64,000 bases of DNA from Acanthosoma haemorrhoidale (taxonomy: Eukaryota; Arthropoda; Insecta; Hemiptera; Acanthosomatidae), in the NCBI GenBank assembly GCA_930367205.1, contig OV884014.1, positions 118,055,768 through 118,119,767 on the forward strand, given 5' to 3'. The position numbers and the translations under genes are program-made. Every line of letters starts with the position of its first letter. The stretch's first letter is position 1. Positions 40,939 through 55,800 of this stretch are shown here, in pieces. Below the pieces are notes generated by a model. The model was not told the DNA's origin and made no database searches. It was given only the letters and a program-made list of their open reading frames with translations.

Positions 40939-43900
40939 ATAGATCGTATAATGAAAGTTACGAGTGAATATACTATTAAATAATGTCGATTATGATAGTG
41001 TACCGCATCATTGGCACTAATTATAGCACGTGATACGATCGTATGATTGAAGTCATGAGTGAATATAACATCAAATGATGTCAATTATGATAGTGTTCCG
41101 TATCATAAGCACTCATTGTATCACGTGATACGATCGTATGATGAAAGTTACAAGTAAATATACTATTAAATGATGTCGAATATGATAGTGTACCGCATCA
41201 TTGGCACTTATTATATCACGTGATACTATCGTATGATTGAAGTCACGAGTGAATATAACATCAAATGATGCTAAATATGATTGTATAGTGTATCATTAGT
41301 ACTCATTGTGTACCGCATGAGTCACGAGTGAATATAACATCAAATGGTGCTAAATATGATTGTAAAGTGTAGCATTGGCACTCATTGTTTCACGTGATAC
41401 GATCGTATGATTAAAGTCACGAGTAAATATAACATCAAATAATGTTGAATATGATTGTATAATGTATCATTAGCACTCATTGTTTCACGTGATATGATCG
41501 TATGATTAAAGTTACGAGTAAATATAACATCAAATAATGTTGAATATGATTGTATAATGTATCATTAGCACTCATTGCTTCACGTGATACGATCGTATGA
41601 TTAAAGTTACGAGTAAATATAACATCAAATGATGTCGAATATGATAATGTACCGTATCATTAGCACTCATATTATCACGTGATACGATCGTATGATGAAA
41701 GTTACGAGTGAATATAACATCAAATGATGTTGAATATGATTGTATAATGTATCATTAGCACTCATTGTTTCACGTGATACGATCGTATGATTAAAGTTAC
41801 GAGTAAATATAACATCAAATGATGTCAAATATGATAATGTACCGAATCATTAGCACTCATTGTATCACGTGATACGATCTTATGATGAAAGTTACGAGTG
41901 AATATAACATCAAATGATGTTGATTATGATAGTGTACCTTATCATTGGCACTCATTATATCACGTGATAGATCGTATAATGAAAGTTACGAGTGAATATA
42001 CTATTAAATAATGTCGATTATGATAGTGTACCGCATCATTGGCACTAATTATAGCACGTGATACGATCGTATGATTGAAGTCATGAGTGAATATAACATC
42101 AAATGATGTCAATTATGATAGTGTTCCGTATCATAAGCACTCATTGTATCACGTGATACGATCGTATGATGAAAGTTACAAGTAAATATACTATTAAATG
42201 ATGTCGAATATGATAGTGTACCGCATCATTGGCACTTATTATATCACGTGATACTATCGTATGATTGAAGTCACGAGTGAATATAACATCAAATGATGCT
42301 AAATATGATTGTATAGTGTATCATTAGTACTCATTGTGTACCGCATGAGTCACGAGTGAATATAACATCAAATGGTGCTAAATATGATTGTAAAGTGTAG
42401 CATTGGCACTCATTGTTTCACGTGATACGATCGTATGATTTAAGTCACGAGTAAATATAACATCAAATAATGTTGAATATGATTGTATAATGTATCATTA
42501 GCACTCATTGTTTCACGTGATATGATCGTATGATTAAAGTTACGAGTAAATATAACATCAAATAATGTTGAATATGATTGTATAATGTATCATTAGCACT
42601 CATTGTTTCACGTGATACGATCGTATGATTAAAGTTACAGGTGAATATAACATCAAATGATGTCGATTATGATAGTGTACCGCATCATTGGCACTCATTA
42701 TATCACGTGATACTATCGTATGATTGAAGTCACGAGTGAATATAACATCAAATAATGCTAAATATGATTGTAAAGTGTAGTATTGACACTCATTGTATCA
42801 CGAGATACGATCGTATGATTGAAGTCACGAGTGAATATAACATCAAATGATGTCAATTATGATAGTGTTCCGTATCATAAGCACTCATTGTATCACGTGA
42901 TACGATCGTATGATGAAAGTTACAAGTAAATATACTATCAAATGATGTCGATTATGATAGTGTACCGCATCATTGGCACTCATTATATAACGTGATGCTA
43001 TCGTATGATTGAAGTCACGAGTGAATATAATATCAAATGATGCTAAATATAATTGTATAGTGTATCATTAGCACTCATTGTTTCACGTGATACGATCGTA
43101 TGATTAAAGTTACGAGTAAATATAACATCAAATGATGTCGAATATGATAATGTACCGTATCATTAGCACTCATATTATCACGTGATACGATCGTATGATG
43201 AAAGTTACGAGTGAATATAACATCAAATGATGTTGAATATGATTGTATAATGTATCATTAGCACTCATTGTTTCACGTGATACGATCGTATGATTAAAGT
43301 TACGAGTAAATATAACATCAAATGATGTCAAATATGATAATGTACCGAATCATTAGCACTCATTGTATCACGTGATACGATCTTATGATGAAAGTTACGA
43401 GTGAATATAACATCAAATGATGTTGATTATGATAGTGTACCTTATCATTGGCACTCATTATATCACGTGATAGATCGTATAATGAAAGTTACGAGTGAAT
43501 ATACTATTAAATAATGTCGATTATGATAGTGTACCGCATCATTGGCACTAATTATAGCACATGATACGATCGTATGATTGAAGTCATGAGTGAATATAAC
43601 ATCAAATGATGTCAATTATGATAGTGTTCCGTATCATAAGCACTCATTGTATCACGTGATACGATCGTATGATGAAAGTTACAAGTAAATATACTATTAA
43701 ATGATGTCGAATATGATAGTGTACCGCATCATTGGCACTTATTATATCACGTGATACTATCGTATGATTGAAGTCACGAGTGAATATAACATCAAATGAT
43801 GCTAAATATGATTGTATAGTGTATCATTAGTACTCATTGTGTACCGCATGAGTCACGAGTGAATATAACATCAAATGGTGCTAAATATGATTGTAAAGTG

Positions 43901-46900
43901 TAGCATTGGCACTCATTGTTTCACGTGATACGATCGTATGATTAAAGTCACGAGTAAATATAACATCAAATAATGTTGAATATGATTGTATAATGTATCA
44001 TTAGCACTCATTGTTTCACGTGATATGATCGTATGATTAAAGTTACGAGTAAATATAACATCAAATAATGTTGAATATGATTGTATAATGTATCATTAGC
44101 ACTCATTGCTTCACGTGATACGATCGTATGATTAAAGTTACGAGTAAATATAACATCAAATGATGTCGAATATGATAATGTACCGTATCATTAGCACTCA
44201 TATTATCACGTGATACGATCGTATGATGAAAGTTACGAGTGAATATAACATCAAATGATGTTGAATATGATTGTATAATGTATCATTAGCACTCATTGTT
44301 TCACGTGATACGATCGTATGATTAAAGTTACGAGTAAATATAACATCAAATGATGTCAAATATGATAATGTACCGAATCATTAGCACTCATTGTATCACG
44401 TGATACGATCTTATGATGAAAGTTACGAGTGAATATAACATCAAATGATGTTGATTATGATAGTGTACCTTATCATTGGCACTCATTATATCACGTGATA
44501 GATCGTATAATGAAAGTTACGAGTGAATATACTATTAAATAATGTCGATTATGATAGTGTACCGCATCATTGGCACTAATTATAGCACGTGATACGATCG
44601 TATGATTGAAGTCATGAGTGAATATAACATCAAATGATGTCAATTATGATAGTGTTCCGTATCATAAGCACTCATTGTATCACGTGATACGATCGTATGA
44701 TGAAAGTTACAAGTAAATATACTATTAAATGATGTCGAATATGATAGTGTACCGCATCATTGGCACTTATTATATCACGTGATACTATCGTATGATTGAA
44801 GTCACGAGTGAATATAACATCAAATGATGCTAAATATGATTGTATAGTGTATCATTAGTACTCATTGTGTACCGCATGAGTCACGAGTGAATATAACATC
44901 AAATGGTGCTAAATATGATTGTAAAGTGTAGCATTGGCACTCATTGTTTCACGTGATACGATCGTATGATTTAAGTCACGAGTAAATATAACATCAAATA
45001 ATGTTGAATATGATTGTATAATGTATCATTAGCACTCATTGTTTCACGTGATATGATCGTATGATTAAAGTTACGAGTAAATATAACATCAAATAATGTT
45101 GAATATGATTGTATAATGTATCATTAGCACTCATTGTTTCACGTGATACGATCGTATGATTAAAGTTACAGGTGAATATAACATCAAATGATGTCGATTA
45201 TGATAGTGTACCGCATCATTGGCACTCATTATATCACGTGATACTATCGTATGATTGAAGTCACGAGTGAATATAACATCAAATAATGCTAAATATGATT
45301 GTAAAGTGTAGTATTGACACTCATTGTATCACGAGATACGATCGTATGATTGAAGTCACGAGTGAATATAACATCAAATAATGCTAAATATGATTGTATA
45401 GTGTAGCATTGACACTCATTGTATCACGAGATACGATCGTATGATTAAAGTCACGAGTGAATATAACATCAAATGATGTTGAATATGATTGTATAATGTA
45501 TCATTAGCACTCATTGTTTCACGTGATACGATCGTATGATTAAAGTTACGAGTGAATATACTATTAAATGATGTCGATTATGATAGTGCACCGCATCATT
45601 GGCACTCATTATATCACGTGATGCGATCGTATGATTAAAGTTACAAGTGAATATAACATCAAATGATGTCGATTATAATAGTGTACCGCATCATTGGCAC
45701 TCATTATATCACGTGATACTATCGTATGATTGAAGTTACGATTGAAGTTACTAATAAATGATGTTGAATAGGATTGTATAATGTATCATTAGCACTTATT
45801 GTTTCACGTGATACGATCGTATGATTAAAGTTACGATTGAAGTTACTAATAAATGATGTTGAATATAATAGTGCACCATATCATTAGCACTTATTGTATC
45901 ATGTGATGCGATCGTATGATTAAAGTTACAAGTGAATATAACATCAAATGATGTCGATTATAATAGTGTACCGCATCATTGGCACTCATTATATCACGTG
46001 ATACTATCGTATGATTGAAGTCACGAGTGAATATAACATCAAATAAGGCTAAATATGATTGTATAGTGTAGCATTGACACTCATTGTATCACGAGATACG
46101 ATCGTATGATTGAAGTAACGAGTGAATATAACATCAAATGATGTTGAATATGATTGTATAATGTATCATTAGCACTCATTGTTTCACGTGATACGATCGT
46201 ATGATTAAAGTTACAGGTGAATATAACATCAAATGATGTCGATTATGATAGTGTACCGCATCATTGGCACTCATTATATAACGTGATGCTATCGTATGAT
46301 TGAAGTCACGAGTGAATATAACATCAAATGATGCTAAATATAATTGTATAGTGTATCATTAGCACTCATTGCTTCACGTGATACGATCGTATGATTAAAG
46401 TTACGAGTAAATATAACATCAAATGATGTCGAATATGATAATGTACCGTATCATTAGCACTCATATTATCACGTGATACGATCGTATGATGAAAGTTACG
46501 AGTGAATATAACATCAAATGATGTTGAATATGATTGTATAATGTATCATTAGCACTCATTGTTTCACGTGATACGATCGTATGATTAAAGTTACGAGTAA
46601 ATATAACATCAAATGATGTCAAATATGATAATGTACCGAATCATTAGCACTCATTGTATCACGTGATACGATCTTATGATGAAAGTTACGAGTGAAAATA
46701 ACATCAAATGATGTTGATTATTATAGTGTACCTTATCATTGGCACTCATTATATCACGTGATAGATCGTATAATGAAAGTTACGAGTGAATATACTATTA
46801 AATAATGTCGATTATGATAGTGTACCGCATCATTGGCACTAATTATATCACGTGATACGATCGTATGATTGAAGTCACGAGTGAATATAACATCAAATGA

Positions 46901-47849
46901 TGTCAATTATGATAGTGTTCCGTATCATAAGCACTCATTGTATCACGTGATACGATCGTATGATGAAAGTTACAAGTAAATATACTATTAAATGATGTCA
47001 ATTATGACAGTGTACCGTACCATTGGCACTCATAGTATCACGTGATACGATCGTATGATTGAAGTCACGAATGAATATAACATCAAATGATGTCGATTAT
47101 GATAGTGTACCGCATCATTAGCACACATTGTATCACGTGATACAATCGTATGATTAAAGTTACGAGTGAAGATAACATCAAATGATGTTGAATATGATTG
47201 TATAATGTATCATTAGCACTCATTGTTTCACGTGATACGATCGTATGATTAAAGTTACAGGTGAATATAACATCAAATGATGCTAAATATAATTGTATAG
47301 TGTATCATTAGCACTCATTGCTTCACGTGATACGATCGTATGATTGAAGTCACGAGTGAATATAACATCAAATAATGTTGAATATGATTGTATAATGTAT
47401 CATTAGCACTCATTGTTTCACGTGATACGATCGTTTGATTAAAGTTACAGGTGAATATAACATCAAATGATGTCGATTATGATAGTGTACCGCATCATTG
47501 GCACTCATTATATAACGTGATGCTATCGTATGATTGAAGTCACGAGTGAATATAACATCAAATGATGCTAAATATAATTGTATAGTGTATCATTAGCACT
47601 CATTGTTTCACGTGATACGATCGTATGATTAAAGTTACGAGTAAATATAACATCAAATGATGTCGAATATGATTGTATAATGTATCATTAGCACTCATTG
47701 TTTCACGTGATACGATCGTATGATTAAAGTTACGAGTAAATATAACATCAAATGATGTCGAATATGATAATGTACCGCATCATTGGCACTTATTATATCA
47801 CGTGATACTATCGTATGATTGAAGTCACGAGTGAATATAACATCAAATG

Positions 47850-47928
47850 ATGCTAAATATGATTGTATAGTGTATCATTAGTACTCATTGTGTACCGCAT
47901 GAGTCACGAGTGAATATAACATCAAATG
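47850..47928. repeat. 79-bp core-less monomer separated from its usual 94-bp partner
   Basis: This is the only core-less unit without the 94-bp marker monomer 371 bp upstream; the nearest marker is at 46761. The unit spanning about 47758-47790 is a fusion of a gtcgaatatgataatgtacc start with a gcatcattggcacttatt continuation. This marks a deletion by exchange between non-identical units. Confidence 0.85.
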
Positions 47929-50900
47929 GTGCTAAATATGATTGTAAAGTGTAGCATTGGCACTCATTGTTTCACGTGATACGATCGTATGATTAAAGTC
48001 ACGAGTAAATATAACATCAAATAATGTTGAATATGATTGTATAATGTATCATTAGCACTCATTGTTTCACGTGATATGATCGTATGATTAAAGTTACGAG
48101 TAAATATAACATCAAATAATGTTGAATATGATTGTATAATGTATCATTAGCACTCATTGTTTCACGTGATACGATCGTATGATTAAAGTTACAGGTGAAT
48201 ATAACATCAAATGATGTCGATTATGATAGTGTACCGCATCATTGGCACTCATTATATCACGTGATACTATCGTATGATTGAAGTCACGAGTGAATATTAC
48301 ATCAAATAATGCTAAATATGATTGTAAAGTGTAGTATTGACACTCATTGTATCACGAGATACGATCGTATGATTAAAGTCACGAGTGAATATAACATCAA
48401 ATAATGCTAAATATGATTGTATAGTGTAGCATTGACACTCATTGTATCACGAGATACGATCGTATGATTAAAGTCACGAGTGAATATAACATCAAATGAT
48501 GTTGAATATGATTGTATAATGTATCATTAGCACTCATTGTTTCACTTGATACGATCGTATGATTAAAGTTACGAGTAAATATACTATTAAATGATGTCGA
48601 TTATGATAGTGCACCGCATCATTGGCACTAATTGTATCATGTGATGCGATCGTATGATTAAAGTTACAAGTGAATATAACATCAAATGATGTCGATTATA
48701 ATAGTGTACCGCATCATTGGCACTCATTATATCACGTGATACTATCGTATGATTGAAGTTACGATTGAAGTTACTAATAAATGATGTTGAATATAATAGT
48801 GCACCATATCATTAGCACTTATTGTATCATGTGATGCGATCGTATGATTAAAGTTACAAGTGAATATAACATCAAATGATGTCGATTATAATAGTGTACC
48901 GCATCATTGGCACTCATTATATCACGTGATACTATCGTATGATTGAAGTTACGATTGAAGTTACTAATAAATGATGTTGAATAGGATTGTATAATGTATC
49001 ATTAGCACTTATTGTTTCACGTGATACGATCGTATGATTAAAGTTACGATTGAAGTTACTAATAAATGATGTTGAATATAATAGTGCACCATATCATTAG
49101 CACTTATTGTATCATGTGATGCGATCGTATGGTTAAAGTTACAAGTGAATATAACATCAAATGATGTCGATTATAATAGTGTACCGCATCATTGGCACTC
49201 ATTATATAACGTGATACTATCGTATGATTGAAGTCACGAGTGAATATAACATCAAATAATGCTAAATATGATTGTATAGTGTACCATTGACACTCATTGT
49301 ATCACGAGATACGATCGTATGATTGAAGTAACGAGTGAATATAACATCAAATGATGTTGAATATGATTGTATAATGTATCATTAGCACTCATTGTTTCAC
49401 GTGATACGATCGTATGATTAAAGTTACAGGTGAATATAACATCAAATGATGTCGATTATGATAGTGTACCGCATCATTGGCACTCATTATATAACATGAT
49501 GCTATCGTATGATTGAAGTCACGAGTGAATATAACATCAAATGATGCTAAATATAATTGTATAGTGTATCATTAGCACTCATTGCTTCACGTGATACGAT
49601 CGTATGATTAAAGTTACGAGTAAATATAACATCAAATGATGTCGAATATGATAATGTACCGTATCATTAGCACTCATATTATCACGTGATACGATCGTAT
49701 GATGAAAGTTACGAGTGAATATAACATCAAATGATGTTGAATATGATTGTATAATGTATCATTAGCACTCATTGTTTCACGTGATACGATCGTATGATTA
49801 AAGTTACGAGTAAATATAACATCAAATGATGTCAAATATGATAATGTACCGAATCATTAGCACTCATTGTATCACGTGATACGATCTTATGATGAAAGTT
49901 ACGAGTGAATATAACATCAAATGATGTTGATTATTATAGTGTACCTTATCATTGGCACTCATTATATCACGTGATAGATCGTATAATGAAAGTTACGAGT
50001 GAATATACTATTAAATAATGTCGATTATGATAGTGTACCGCATCATTGGCACTAATTATATCACGTGATACGATCGTATGATTGAAGTCAGGAGTGAATA
50101 TAACATCAAATGATGTCAATTATGATAGTGTTCCGTATCATAAGCACTCATTGTATCACGTGATACGATCGTATGATGAAAGTTACAAGTAAATATACTA
50201 TTAAATGATGTCGATTATGACAGTGTACCGTACCATTGGCACTCATAGTATCACGTGATACGATCGTATGATTGAAGTCACGAATGAATATAACATCAAA
50301 TGATGTCGATTATGATAGTGTACCGCATCATTAGCGCACATTGTATCACGTGATACGATCGTATGATTAAAGTTACGAGTGAAGATAACATCAAATGATG
50401 TTGAATATGATTGTATAATGTATCATTAGCACTCATTGTTTCACGTGATACGATCGTATGATTAAAGTTACAGGTGAATATTACATCAAATGATGTCGAT
50501 TATGATAGTGTACCGCATCATTGGCACTCATTATATAACGTGATGCTATCGTATGATTGAAGTCACGAGTGAATATAATATCAAATGATGCTAAATATAA
50601 TTGTATAGTGTATCATTAGCACTCATTGTTTCACGTGATATGATCGTATGATTAAAGTTACGAGTAAATATAACATCAAATAATGTTGAATATGATTGTA
50701 TAATGTATCATTAGCACTCATTGTTTCACGTGATACGATCGTATGATTAAAGTTACAGGTGAATATAACATCAAATGATGTCGATTATGATAGTGTACCG
50801 CATCATTGGCACTCATTATATCACGTGATACTATCGTATGATTGAAGTCACGAGTGAATATTACATCAAATAATGCTAAATATGATTGTAAAGTGTAGTA

Positions 50901-51500
50901 TTGACACTCATTGTATCACGAGATACGATCGTATGATTAAAGTCACGAGTGAATATAACATCAAATAATGCTAAATATGATTGTATAGTGTAGCATTGAC
51001 ACTCATTGTATCACGAGATACGATCGTATGATTAAAGTTACGAGTGAATATACTATTAAATAATGTCGATTATGATAGTGTACCGCATCATTGGCACTAA
51101 TTATATCACGTGATACGATCGTATGATTGAAGTCACGAGTGAATATAACATCAAATGATGTCGATTATGATAGTGCACCGCATCATTGGCACTAATTGTA
51201 TCATGTGATGCGATCGTATGATTAAAGTTACAAGTGAATATAACATCAAATGATGTCGATTATAATAGTGTACCGCATCATTGGCACTCATTATATCACG
51301 TGATACTATCGTATGATTGAAGTTACGATTGAAGTTACTAATAAATGATGTTGAATATAATAGTGCACCATATCATTAGCACTTATTGTATCATGTGATG
51401 CGATCGTATGATTAAAGTTACAAGTGAATATAACATCAAATGATGTCGATTATAATAGTGTACCGCATCATTGGCACTCATTATATCACGTGATACTATC

Positions 51501-54500
51501 GTATGATTGAAGTTACGATTGAAGTTACTAATAAATGATGTTGAATAGGATTGTATAATGTATCATTAGCACTTATTGTTTCACGTGATACGATCGTATG
51601 ATTAAAGTTACGATTGAAGTTACTAATAAATGATGTTGAATATAATAGTGCACCATATCATTAGCACTTATTGTATCATGTGATGCGATCGTATGGTTAA
51701 AGTTACAAGTGAATATAACATCAAATGATGTCGATTATAATAGTGTACCGCATCATTGGCACTCATTATATAACGTGATACTATCGTATGATTGAAGTCA
51801 CGAGTGAATATAACATCAAATAATGCTAAATATGATTGTATAGTGTAGCATTGACACTCATTGTATCACGAGATACGATCGTATGATTGAAGTAACGAGT
51901 GAATATAACATCAAATGATGTTGAATATGATTGTATAATGTATCATTAGCACTCATTGTTTCACGTGATACGATCGTATGATTAAAGTTACAGGTGAATA
52001 TAACATCAAATGATGTCGATTATGATAGTGTACCGCATCATTGGCACTCATTATATAACATGATGCTATCGTATGATTGAAGTCACGAGTGAATATAACA
52101 TCAAATGATGCTAAATATAATTGTATAGTGTATCATTAGCACTCATTGCTTCACGTGATACGATCGTATGATTAAAGTTACGAGTAAATATAACATCAAA
52201 TGATGTCGAATATGATAATGTACCGTATCATTAGCACTCATATTATCACGTGATACGATCGTATGATGAAAGTTACGAGTGAATATAACATCAAATGATG
52301 TTGAATATGATTGTATAATGTATCATTAGCACTCATTGTTTCACGTGATACGATCGTATGATTAAAGTTACGAGTAAATATAACATCAAATGATGTCAAA
52401 TATGATAATGTACCGAATCATTAGCACTCATTGTATCACGTGATACGATCTTATGATGAAAGTTACGAGTGAATATAACATCAAATGATGTTGATTATTA
52501 TAGTGTACCTTATCATTGGCACTCATTATATCACGTGATAGATCGTATAATGAAAGTTACGAGTGAATATACTATTAAGTAATGTCGATTATGATAGTGT
52601 ACCGCATCATTGGCACTAATTATATCACGTGATACGATCGTATGATTGAAGTCAGGAGTGAATATAACATCAAATGATGTCAATTATGATAGTGTTCCGT
52701 ATCATAAGCACTCATTGTATCACGTGATACGATCGTATGATGAAAGTTACAAGTAAATATACTATTAAATGATGTCGATTATGACAGTGTACCGTACCAT
52801 TGGCACTCATAGTATCACGTGATACGATCGTATGATTGAAGTCACGAATGAATATAACATCAAATGATGTCGATTATGATAGTGTACCGCATCATTAGCG
52901 CACATTGTATCACGTGATACGATCGTATGATTAAAGTTACGAGTGAAGATAACATCAAATGATGTTGAATATGATTGTATAATGTATCATTAGCACTCAT
53001 TGTTTCACGTGATACGATCGTATGATTAAAGTTACAGGTGAATATTACATCAAATGATGTCGATTATGATAGTGTACCGCATCATTGGCACTCATTATAT
53101 AACGTGATGCTATCGTATGATTGAAGTCACGAGTGAATATAATATCAAATGATGCTAAATATAATTGTATAGTGTATCATTAGCACTCATTGTTTCACGT
53201 GATACGATCGTATGATTAAAGTTACGAGTAAATATAACATCAAATGATGTCGAATATGATATTGTACCGTATCATTAGCACTCATATTATCACGTGATAC
53301 GATCGTATGATGAAAGTTACGAGTGAATATAACATCAAATGATGTTGAATATGATTGTATAATGTATCATTAGCACTCATTGTTTCACGTGATACGATCG
53401 TATGATTAAAGTTACGAGTAAATATAACATCAAATGATGTCAAATATGATAATGTACCGAATCATTAGCACTCATTGTATCACGTGATACGATCTTATGA
53501 TGAAAGTTACGAGTGAATATAACATCAAATGATGTTGATTATGATAGTGTACCTTATCATTGGCACTCATTATATCACGTGATAGATCGTATAATGAAAG
53601 TTACGAGTGAATATACTATTAAATAATGTCGATTATGATAGTGTACCGCATCATTGGCACTAATTATAGCACGTGATACGATCGTATGATTGAAGTCATG
53701 AGCGAATATAACATCAAATGATGTCAATTATGATAGTGTTCCGTATCATAAGCACTCATTGTATCACGTGATACGATCGTATGATGAAAGTTACAAGTAA
53801 ATATACTATTAAATGATGTCGAATATGATAGTGTACCGCATCATTGGCACTTATTATATCACGTGATACTATCGTATGATTGAAGTCACGAGTGAATATA
53901 ACATCAAATGGTGCTAAATATGATTGTAAAGTGTAGCATTGGCACTCATTGTTTCACGTGATACGATCGTATGATTAAAGTCACGAGTAAATATAACATC
54001 AAATAATGTTGAATATGATTGTATAATGTATCATTAGCACTCATTGTTTCACGTGATATGATCGTATGATTAAAGTTACGAGTAAATATAACATCAAATA
54101 ATGTTGAATATGATTGTATAATGTATCATTAGCACTCATTGTTTCACGTGATACGATCGTATGATTAAAGTTACAGGTGAATATAACATCAAATGATGTC
54201 GATTATGATAGTGTACCGCATCATTGGCACTCATTATATCACGTGATACTATCGTATGATTGAAGTCACGAGTGAATATAACATCAAATAATGCTAAATA
54301 TGATTGTAAAGTGTAGTATTGACACTCATTGTATCACGAGATACGATCGTATGATTGAAGTCACGAGTGAATATAACATCAAATAATGCTAAATATGATT
54401 GTATAGTGTAGCATTGACACTCATTGTATCACGAGATACGATCGTATGATTAAAGTCACGAGTGAATATAACATCAAATGATGTTGAATATGATTGTATA

Positions 54501-54620
54501 ATGTATCATTAGCACTCATTGTTTCACGTGATACGATCGTATGATTAAAGTTACGAGTGAATATACTATTAAATGATGTCGATTATGATAGTGCACCGCA
54601 TCATTGGCACTAATTGTATC
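51501..54620. repeat. Copy of the 3.4-kb block with deletions
   Basis: It has the same unit order as 28438-31849 at offset 23063 to the marker at 52538. Marker spacing is then 1044 bp where the parent has 1234 bp, so two units are missing. The join is near 53041 at gaatattacatcaaatg. The 79-bp core-less unit is also missing: the unit ending at about 53911 runs straight into aaatggtgctaaat. Confidence 0.75.
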
Positions 54621-55568
54621 ATGTGATGCGATCGTATGATTAAAGTTACAAGTGAATATAACATCAAATGATGTCGATTATAATAGTGTACCGCATCATT
54701 GGCACTCATTATATCACGTGATACTATCGTATGATTGAAGTTACGATTGAAGTTACTAATAAATGATGTTGAATAGGATTGTATAATGTATCATTAGCAC
54801 TTATTGTTTCACGTGATACGATCGTATGATTAAAGTTACGATTGAAGTTACTAATAAATGATGTTGAATATAATAGTGCACCATATCATTAGCACTTATT
54901 GTATCATGTGATGCGATCGTATGATTAAAGTTACAAGTGAATATAACATCAAATGATGTCGATTATAATAGTGTACCGCATCATTGGCACTCATTATATC
55001 ACGTGATACTATCGTATGATTGAAGTCACGAGTGAATATAACATCAAATAAGGCTAAATATGATTGTATAGTGTAGCATTGACACTCATTGTATCACGAG
55101 ATACGATCGTATGATTGAAGTAACGAGTGAATATAACATCAAATGATGTTGAATATGATTGTATAATGTATCATTAGCACTCATTGTTTCACGTGATACG
55201 ATCGTATGATTAAAGTTACAGGTGAATATAACATCAAATGATGTCGATTATGATAGTGTACCGCATCATTGGCACTCATTATATAACGTGATGCTATCGT
55301 ATGATTGAAGTCACGAGTGAATATAACATCAAATGATGCTAAATATAATTGTATAGTGTATCATTAGCACTCATTGCTTCACGTGATACGATCGTATGAT
55401 TAAAGTTACGAGTAAATATAACATCAAATGATGTCGAATATGATAATGTACCGTATCATTAGCACTCATATTATCACGTGATACGATCGTATGATGAAAG
55501 TTACGAGTGAATATAACATCAAATGATGTTGAATATGATTGTATAATGTATCATTAGCACTCATTGTT

Positions 55569-55664
55569 TCACGTGATACGATCGTATGATTAAAGTTACG
55601 AGTAAATATAACATCAAATGATGTCAAATATGATAATGTATCATTAGCACTCATTGTATCACGT
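55569..55664. repeat. Family A monomer with a 5-bp deletion (90 bp)
   Basis: At about 55638 the sequence reads gataatgtatcattagc where sister copies read gataatgtaccgaatcattagc. Because 90 is divisible by three, one minus-strand frame stays open over two units, giving a meaningless 62-codon frame (55466-55654). In it MSANDT occurs twice, 30 residues apart. I do not annotate it as a gene. Confidence 0.85.
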
Positions 55665-55800
55665 GATACGATCTTATGATGAAAGTTACGAGTGAATATA
55701 ACATCAAATGATGTTGATTATTATAGTGTACCTTATCATTGGCACTCATTATATCACGTGATAGATCGTATAATGAAAGTTACGAGTGAATATACTATTA

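Larger units (their letters stand above)
38479..41570. repeat. Copy of the 3.4-kb block with a two-unit duplication
   Basis: It has the same unit order as 28438-31849 at offset 10041 up to the marker at 39516. Then two extra units raise the offset by 189 bp to 10230, which holds through the core-less unit at 41268. It departs near 41575, where a gcttcacg unit is fused in. Confidence 0.75.

Noticed and set aside
55466..55654. 62-codon open frame on the minus strand
   Set aside because: It lies wholly in satellite. It exists because a 5-bp deletion makes one unit 90 bp and keeps the frame, so MSANDT appears twice 30 residues apart. Sister copies are closed by stops. No start context or codon signal supports a gene.
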